Made by a program: the position numbers and the translations under genes. Source: Costus lasius (lineage: Eukaryota; Streptophyta; Magnoliopsida; Zingiberales; Costaceae). From it: a stretch of DNA of 64,000 nucleotides. How positions within the stretch are numbered: position 1 is the first letter of the stretch; every line of letters starts with the position of its first letter. Under the pieces are notes generated by a model. The model was not told the DNA's origin. It ran no database searches and was given only the letters and a program-made list of their open reading frames with translations. This document shows, piece after piece, positions 57,430 through 64,000 of the stretch. The stretch spans positions 48,706,507 through 48,770,506 of the forward strand of contig CM050449.1 of the NCBI GenBank assembly GCA_027563935.2, in the 5' to 3' direction.

Positions 57430-59080
57430 ACATGGCTTCCTTAGGACCCCATTTTGCTTGTTTTGTATTAGATTAGGGTGCATCATGTGGTAGGTTAGAT
57501 CCACCTTCCAATTACACCATGTAGTTACATTTCTAGGTTCCGCCACTTATGTATGGTAGGATTAGTGCATGCAATTGATGTAATAGATTAGGTCAACTCC
57601 ATTTTGGGACTTAAGCTAAGATCAGGTCTAGCTCTATCAAGGAGGCGCCAAGCTCAAACCCAACCCATCTTGAAGGGCACCCTCAACAAATCCACCCAAG
57701 TTTCCACCATCCAAGTTGGCATCCATGTGGAGTTATTTGTCCTCATCCTCAACCGCCACTTTCCCTTGGGAGCAAAGGGAACCAAGCCAGCCACTTCTCA
57801 GCTTTCTACAGCCCCAAAGAAGGAGTCATGCCAGCCCATCAAAGCAAAGAAGCAACCGGCAGCCTCCCCCTTACAAGTGCAGGTTGCTGCCCCCCCCCCC
57901 CCCCTATTTAGGGAATTGCTGCTGTTCTCACCACCCAAAGCCACCAGCAGGTCAGCCTTTGCAGTAGCTCAAGACTCACTCTTGCCACTTGAAGAAACGC
58001 TCCAAGAGAAGCCCTAGAAGACCAGTCCACAAATGGGGAAAACTCAGCCTTCTATGCGCCAGCTCCTTGTACCAATTGTTTGTTGAATGCTTAGCTTGCA
58101 TATGCGCCAAAGGACCTATTTCCTTGCTTGGCTTTGCTATTATAACCTTGTAACTTCTTGGACAGAAGGTAGAGTTGAATACTTTTGAAAAACTTCTGAA
58201 GTGTGTCTTCAAGGGTGTGTGTCACCTCAACTCCCGCCCCCCCCCCCCCCCCCCCCCTCTTCCAACCCTAGCCGAGAGTTCCCCTCCTCTTCCCTTCTTC
58301 AATCTTCTCCCCACTTGTTCAAGCCCTGAAGTAGGAAGCTCACGCCCACCCTCTCCACCAGCCTTGAAGAGTCTCTAACCATGAGGAGGAGCTAGACCAA
58401 GCTGTGGATCAAATGGTGACCCCCTCACCATGCCGAGACCAAGGGACTTCCCCAAGCTAGCTAAGTCCTTCTTTACTTTGGTTGCTGTTCTCTTGATGTT
58501 TTGAGCACCTACCTGCACTTACGTTGAACCCTCACAGGTGGCGTAAGGTCTTGGAACATGTCAAGCGCATTTCCCTCCCTTCTCCTCTAAGCTAGTTAGT
58601 CCCAAATGTGTTAGCAAGGGAATTTGGAAGCTAACCTCCCCCTTGATTGTTCTTGTAACTTAGCCTCGTAATATTCTTTCAAATACTCACCCATGCATGT
58701 GTGGGAATGCTGTAATGCCATGGTTGTAAGCTCATAGGGCCCTACTTCGTGAGTTCAACCATTGGACCGGTGAAGAACAGGAAGTTCGCCCTTTCTATTC
58801 TCAAAGGGCGCAAGGTGAGCCTCTCCCCTAGAATAGTGTTGTTTTTCAAGCTCTAGATTGCATGCTAGGTTTCAATTTCGGTTTTAACACTTGCCTTAGA
58901 CTTGCATGATAGGATTTAATTTCAGTTTGCTACTTGCCTAGTTTCGGTTTTACCTACAAAATACCAAAACAAGCTATTTTCAACTACGTTAGCTTAAAGG
59001 GATTCTTTAACCTATACTTAACTAGCAAAATGTTTTCAAATCGCGTTGTTTGAATGTGTGCATGCCGGCGACCCCCATCA
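57348..59080 (+). repeat. 3' LTR of the chromovirus-like element
   Basis: Matches the 5' LTR. Its first 82 bp encode the end of pol. The region just upstream, CCCCGGGAGAGC, is the only purine-rich candidate for a polypurine tract and lies within coding sequence. C tracts are longer than in the 5' LTR (15 and about 21). Confidence 0.94.
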
Positions 59081-59503
59081 GAGTCCCTCTATGAAGCATG
59101 GGACCAGTTCAATGAATTACTGAGGATGTGCCCACACCATGGTCTACAAAAATGGGTGATCATTCACACCTTTTACAGTGGATTATTATATCAAACTAGA
59201 CTTTCAGTAGATGCTGCTGCTGGTGGGGCACTAATGAACAAAACTTATGATGATGCTGTGGAGTTGATTGAGGACATGGCCCTCAACCACTATCAGTGGT
59301 CAGGAGAGAGGAGCCAACCAGTTCAAAGTTCAAGGAAGTTTGATATGAACATGATTAACTCCCTAGTAGCAAAAGTAGATTCACTTTCTTCTAAGCTTGA
59401 TTATATTAATGTTGCTACTTCTAACTCTATAACTTGTGATGTTTGTGGAGTAATAGGACATTCCTCTAATGATTTCCACATCTTGAGCGCCCCTCCGGAA
59501 TAA
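59081..59503 (+). pseudogene. Athila-like gag of element D, C-terminal part
   Basis: Resumes after GAGTC with ESLYEAWDQFNELLRMCPHHG, then a TFYSGL segment, DAAAGGALMNKT and the ELIEDMALNHYQW region typical of Athila Gag. A partial zinc knuckle CDVCGVIGHSSNDF lacks its last cysteine. The frame ends at TAA 59501-59503, at the junction with copia leader sequence, so the original C-terminus is lost. Confidence 0.88.
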
Positions 59504-60846
59504 TCCCGCACCGTCTGAAGATAGATGGACGTGCCCACTGAGTGGGTACAACACGGCTCCAACGATAGTCAGAACAGTGAGGTTTCGCGTCAGAAGGCTT
59601 ACGTGCTTGATATTATAGCATTGGATTTTAACGGTCTTTTATCTTCTTAACTATCATGCAAACCCTATGGTGATAGCAGAAGATAAATAAATCATGCAAT
59701 TCTAATTATTTAAACAATAAAAGAAAGCATGATGATCTTATGTGGTAAAAGCCCATTAACCCTAAGTAAGACCTTAATTTTCACTTAAGTCTTCACTTGA
59801 GCTTTCTTCATGGGTCTTTTATCTTGTCTGGCCCAACCTAGGGCCCAAGCGCCAAATGCAGCTCAGGTGCGCCCACCAGGTAAATGCGCCTGTCATAGGG
59901 TCGAACCCTAGACCTCCCACCTGGTCAAGCCTCAAGCTGCTGCGCCTCTGCCAAGTGTGCTCTGTGCTCTTGTCTGATTAAATTACAATTTAATCTATCT
60001 AGACAAGATTGACTCGCAGGTCAATTACATTTTATAAATTAATTAAAAAGTGATTCGCAGATCACAATAAAAATTAATTTACAATTTTAATCCAGGCTCG
60101 CAGGCCCCAGCATAGCACACATTAAAAGGGCAACCCATATAAGATGAAATAAACATATATCATGGCATCCAATCAACATGTGATCCTTTAACAAGAAAAT
60201 AAAATTTTTGAAAACCCATTGGCATCAATTTTAATTTTCTTATGTGCCCTACAACCTTACAACGGTCCATTGATAGGGATCCACTCATCATATCTAGTCA
60301 GATCCACTGCCCTTGCATGCACCAAGTCCTAACTGACTTGAGTTGACCTAATGGTCAATCATGCATGCGCCAAGGGCTGAACAACCCTCATGAGTTCTGG
60401 CAAGCGGGTGTGACCCCGGGCCTAACTCATGTGCATTCACTGGTTGTCTCAATCAGACCTCGCTACACGCCTGTGATGCAATCGACCTATAGCCACCTCA
60501 TGCTTGCGCATAGGTGCCATCTGGTCGACCCATCTAGGCTGTCAGATGGTCTGATCAGACTATTTGGATCTAACCTAGAGGATGACTTCAACCCCATCAA
60601 CCCGTCTAAGGGTTTATAGTAGGCGCTTAGATCTAAGGTAGGGGCGCGCAAGTTAAGTTTTGATAAAACTCTATAGCATGCACCAACACATCATACATGC
60701 GCAAATCATAAATAAACATACATCTAAGTTCTCAAACTAGCATGTAGTTTTCGGCATGTAATTAGATCTACTCTTAGCAAGTGCAAACAAGGATCACAAA
60801 TAAGCAATCAAATGAACATACATAGAACCTTGGCTCTGATACCATT
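59504..60846 (-). other. Copia-5a: leader only, polyprotein lost
   Basis: Reverse-complemented copia leader, aligned with the leaders of Copia-3 and -4, from mid-leader to primer site. The upstream coding part is absent; element D gag abuts at about 59499-59505, where AATCC is shared. It carries the hairpin series at 59969-60106 with loops read as TCGCAG in plus orientation, that is CTGCGA in all three small hairpins. Confidence 0.85.
60833..60844 (-). other. Primer-binding site of Copia-5a
   Basis: GCTCTGATACCA, complement of TGGTATCAGAGC, two bases from the LTR. Confidence 0.92.
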
Positions 60847-62569
60847 TGAAAGTCCCCTTCAAGGGGGAGCGAAACCCTAATAGGCGCATGTGTAAAATTT
60901 TTCATTGCGGAAGCTTGGGTTTCAATGATCGCATGTATGTTTCATTGATCAACTTATATAAACTTGCATAGATTGGAAGAGATTCATACCATGGCCATCG
61001 CTTGGATGGAGATTTGGAAGCAAGAGGACGATGAGGTTCTCCTCCAAAGTGTGCGCACACGAGATGAGACTTAGCCTACTCCTTGTTGCTCCTTGTGCTA
61101 GCAAGGCTCCAAGAATCCTGATCGCTTGAGGGACAAGAGATGATGTCTCTAGCTTGGCCGAGTCTCTCCTTGTCGTCCACCCTTTCTCCACACGCGAAGA
61201 CGTCGAGAGGAAGAGGCAAAAAGGGCGAGAATAGGATGAGTGCTCTCGAACGTGAGGTGAGTTAACTATTTTGGAAAACGCCTCTTCCAAAAATAGTAAA
61301 AACTTCACTTCATGCGTTCAAGCATTCATGAACCATGCGCTCATTCAAGGCAAACCGCCCAAAGCGCCATCAAGCCTTTGAACCATGCGTTCACCTATGT
61401 GAACCGGTTCAAGCCATTCGGTTCAACCCAATTTGGTTCAAAGACCAAATCAAACCAAGCCTTGGTCCAGATCACCTAAAACCCTAAGGTTCATGATCTA
61501 ACCGTTCATCTCTTGATGCCCTTGATCTCATCGATCTAGCATCAACTCTCTCGATCAAAGCTTACCGATCTCAAGCTCTAATCAATCAAACATGATCAGA
61601 CCAGATCTCACTTACAATCAGAGTTTAAATCCCTTTAAACTGAACCAAAACAATTCAGTCCACACGATCTGACTTAAGTAAGCCATATCATCAAATTGTG
61701 CGACCCTGAGGGTTTCCTTTAAATGTCGGTAACGATAACTTACGTTATCACGATCAGTGAGGGGTATCTAGCAACACATCACTGTCTCCCGATATAAAGG
61801 AAAGAGTCTTCCAAGACTACACCCAAACCACAGCACAAGTGTGAATCTATTTCACAAGGCATACTTGTTTCCTTTGCCACTGGATGTTCTTATTGGACAA
61901 GCGTGTCAAGCCTGTAGCTCCAATATGATGAGCATGATTAGATCAGATGAACATAGTCACCTGGGTATGGCCATACACTTTCTCAATCATCTCATCCATG
62001 GGGGCCCCTTTAGAACATCACACTCCTTAAACAAGGAGACGGCAATCCTGTATCTATCACTAGTGCTCTAACATGACTCATGATCATTATCCAAGATAGT
62101 CTATAACCATTATGTTTCAAATGATATTGAACTACCTCAAAACAATGACAATCATCATTTAGAAACACAAGTGATCTCAAGTCAGAGGACATTATGCCAC
62201 TTGTTGCAAACAAGGATTATTCACATTGTGACAAGCAATTGAATATCCTAGTAGGGTCTGTCCAGTACATCTAATGTACCCATGAGTCTACATCTTATTC
62301 CATGCTCGAAGCATCCTATAAGATTAGAACACATATTAGTCTCAATCATATCAAGGCTGTCTCATGTTCACCAAGATATCTCGACTAAGGACTGCAATGC
62401 ATGTCAGCCTAGCTGAACAGCATTGAGACATTATTCAGAAGCACACTTATTGCAGCAGACAATGTAACAAACTGAATAACAACCATGCCTTTATAAACAT
62501 AAGAGTTTATACATGATACTGAAAGAATCCCAAGGCCTCAAACATTAGCCTTAAGGGCATACCCCAACA
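60847..62569 (-). repeat. Copia-5 LTR flanked by internal sequence on both sides (1723 bp)
   Basis: Plus reading TGAAAGTCCCC to CATACCCCAACA. To its left are primer site and leader, as after a 5' LTR; to its right are polypurine tract and polyprotein end, as before a 3' LTR. One LTR therefore serves two internal regions, as expected after unequal recombination between copies or in a tandem array. Confidence 0.88.
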
Positions 62570-62589
62570 ATCTCCCACTTGCACTTAAT

Positions 62590-64000
62590 CTAATGGTTGA
62601 GAAATCTCAAACCCATATTATTACAGTGCTTCTCATGCTTCTGCTGTGCCAGAGGCTTGGTAAGCGGGTCAGCCAGATTGTCATCTGTATGAACCTTGCA
62701 GACTTTGATCTCGCCTCGATCAATGATCCCCTGGATCAAGTGAAACCGTCTCTGTATGTGCTTGGACTTCTGGTGCAACCGTGGTTCCTTTGCTTGTGCG
62801 ATTGCTCCAGTGTTATCACAGAAGATAACCAAAGGATCTGCACTCGAAGGAACAACACCAAGTTCCTGAACGAACTTGCGAATCCACACTGCCTCCTTAG
62901 ATGCTTCCGAGGCTGCAACATACTCGGCTTCCGTTGTGGAATCAGCAACAATAGACTGTTTGAAACTTTTCCACACCACTGCTCCTCCATTCAAGCTAAA
63001 AACATAGCCTGATTGCGATCGGAAATCATCCTGGTCAGATTGGAACGAAGCGTCAGTATATCCTTCAATACTGAGTTCTTCCTGACCACCATATATCAAG
63101 AACATATCTTTGGTGCTCCGCAGATATTTTAAAATGTTCTTGACTGCAATCCAGTGCGCCTGACCTGGATTACTTTGGAATCGACTGGTCACGCTTAACC
63201 CGTAAGCGACGTCTGGGCGAGTACACAACATCGCATACATAATGGATCCAATAGCCGAAGCATAAGGCGTATTGTCCATTTCATCTTTCTCAGTCTGTGT
63301 TTGTGGACACTGACTCTTTGAAAGATTCAGACCATGTATGACTGGAAGATATCCTCTTTTAGAATTCTCTAAATGAAATCTCTCCAGGACTTTATCGATG
63401 TAAGTACTTTGGCACAGCCCGAGAAGCCTCTTAGATCTATCCCTATAGATCTTCACACCTAATACATAGGCTGCTTCTCCTAAATCTTTCATCTGGAAAC
63501 ATTTTCTTAACCATGCTTTAACAGCATGCAGTTCAGGAATATCGTTTCCAATGATTAAGATATCATCGACGTAGAGGACTAGGAAAGTAATTACGCTCCC
63601 ACTAAACCTTTTATATACACACGGGTCATCTTCATTCTTGATGAAACCAAATTCACAGATTGATTCATCAAAACGAATATTCCAGCTTCTAGATGCTTGC
63701 TTAAGTCCATAAATGGACTTCTTTAACTTGCATATTTTATGACGATCTGATGGATTAGTGAAACCTTCAGGTTGTGTCATATACACATCCTCATCCAGTT
63801 TTCCATTAAGGAAAGCGGTCTTCACATCCATCTGCCAGATCTCATAATCGTAATATGCCGCTATCGCAAGAATAATCCGAATAGACTTGAACATGGCTAC
63901 AGGAGAGAAAGTTTCATCATAATCTATCCCGTAGATTTGTTTGAAACCTTTCGCAACTAGCCTGCCTTTATAGGTAACCACGTTACCATCCATGTCAATC
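62590..64000 (-). CDS. Copia-5b gag-pol polyprotein, C-terminal part, runs off the window
   Basis: Open to the right edge with no stop; the visible part starts within reverse transcriptase (IDMDGNVVTYKGRL) and includes the NGKLDEDVYMTQPEGF segment, YVDD (complement at 63562-63573), the ILKYLR segment, RNase H GYTDAS and DSTTEAEY, ending at the TAG complement 62590-62592. It matches Copia-1 closely, with single changes such as VIHGLNL for VRHGLNL. RNase H residues are intact, unlike in Copia-3. Whether the whole gene is intact depends on sequence beyond the window. Confidence 0.93.
   Translation of the reverse strand, partial: IDMDGNVVTYKGRLVAKGFKQIYGIDYDETFSPVAMFKSIRIILAIAAYYDYEIWQMDVKTAFLNGKLDEDVYMTQPEGFTNPSDRHKICKLKKSIYGLKQASRSWNIRFDESICEFGFIKNEDDPCVYKRFSGSVITFLVLYVDDILIIGNDIPELHAVKAWLRKCFQMKDLGEAAYVLGVKIYRDRSKRLLGLCQSTYIDKVLERFHLENSKRGYLPVIHGLNLSKSQCPQTQTEKDEMDNTPYASAIGSIMYAMLCTRPDVAYGLSVTSRFQSNPGQAHWIAVKNILKYLRSTKDMFLIYGGQEELSIEGYTDASFQSDQDDFRSQSGYVFSLNGGAVVWKSFKQSIVADSTTEAEYVAASEASKEAVWIRKFVQELGVVPSSADPLVIFCDNTGAIAQAKEPRLHQKSKHIQRRFHLIQGIIDRGEIKVCKVHTDDNLADPLTKPLAQQKHEKHCNNMGLRFLNH

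Larger units (their letters stand above)
50926..59080 (+). mobile_element. Complete chromovirus-like Ty3/gypsy element (possibly CRM clade)
   Basis: Bounded by GAGTC duplications, with LTRs of 1715 and 1733 bp (TGATGTGGGACC...ACCCCCATCA), an initiator-Met primer site, gag and pol. LTRs differ at roughly 1% of sites by eye plus C-tract lengths. The pol end continues into the 3' LTR, a feature I associate with CRM centromeric elements, and the tail of integrase looks like a chromodomain. Clade placement is tentative. Confidence 0.93.

Noticed and set aside
57604..58017. 137-codon frame in the chromovirus LTR, also open (136 codons) in the other LTR
   Set aside because: The two LTRs are copies of one sequence, so shared openness is not independent evidence; no domain is seen and it begins without a clear ATG context.

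Overview
This window is plant nuclear DNA made almost entirely of nested LTR retrotransposons. The organism reads as a flowering plant: Ty1/copia polyproteins with primer-binding sites matching plant initiator tRNA-Met, Athila-like Ty3/gypsy gag and LTR sequence with the typical TGGCGCCGTTGCCGGGGA-type primer site, a chromovirus-like gypsy element, and a piece of plastid rpoC2. I see no host protein gene, rRNA, tRNA, CRISPR array or bacterial-type operon. Species is not identifiable by eye. A 100-base run of N (20693-20792) marks a scaffold gap.

Layout, left to right. (1) 1-7057: the inside and complete 3' LTR of a copia element with an open 1294-residue polyprotein (Copia-1). (2) 7058-8650: tail of a second copia LTR family into which Copia-1 appears to have inserted. 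(3) 8651-11656: an Athila-like element (C) with LTR tail, primer site and gag; its gag is split by about 500 bp of plastid rpoC2. (4) 11657-20087: Copia-3 (minus strand) inserted in that gag, broken, its 5' LTR running into an oppositely oriented LTR beside the gap. (5) 20793-22151: degraded Athila-like LTR pieces. (6) 22157-38428: non-autonomous gypsy-type element B (minus strand), bounded by GTGGT target duplications; its 3' LTR is split by degenerate Copia-2 (22976-32202, target duplication TACAC). (7) 38434-40905: more Athila-like LTR sequence leading into element D, whose LTR tail, primer site and leader are tandemly duplicated (326 bp). (8) 40906-50037: Copia-4, complete, target duplication TTATT, LTRs differing at one base by eye, open 1297-residue polyprotein; the youngest insertion here. 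(9) 50043-59503: gag of element D split by a complete chromovirus-like gypsy element (50926-59080, target duplication GAGTC), possibly of the centromeric CRM clade. (10) 59504-64000: minus-strand copia sequence in which one LTR (60847-62569) is flanked on both sides by internal sequence, a recombinant tandem arrangement.

How the parts relate: Copia-1, -3, -4 and -5 are close relatives and share a long leader (about 1.8 kb) with a conserved series of RNA hairpins; Copia-2 is a more distant and decayed relative. Elements B, C and D contribute only gag-like coding sequence; no Athila polymerase is seen. Two different Athila-like LTR families each carry a tandem array of palindromes at roughly 65-80 bp spacing. 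The observations most worth a second look are the leader hairpins with compensatory changes, the LTR palindrome arrays, the plastid insert in gag, the coding overlap with the 3' LTR in the chromovirus, and the duplicated primer-binding site.
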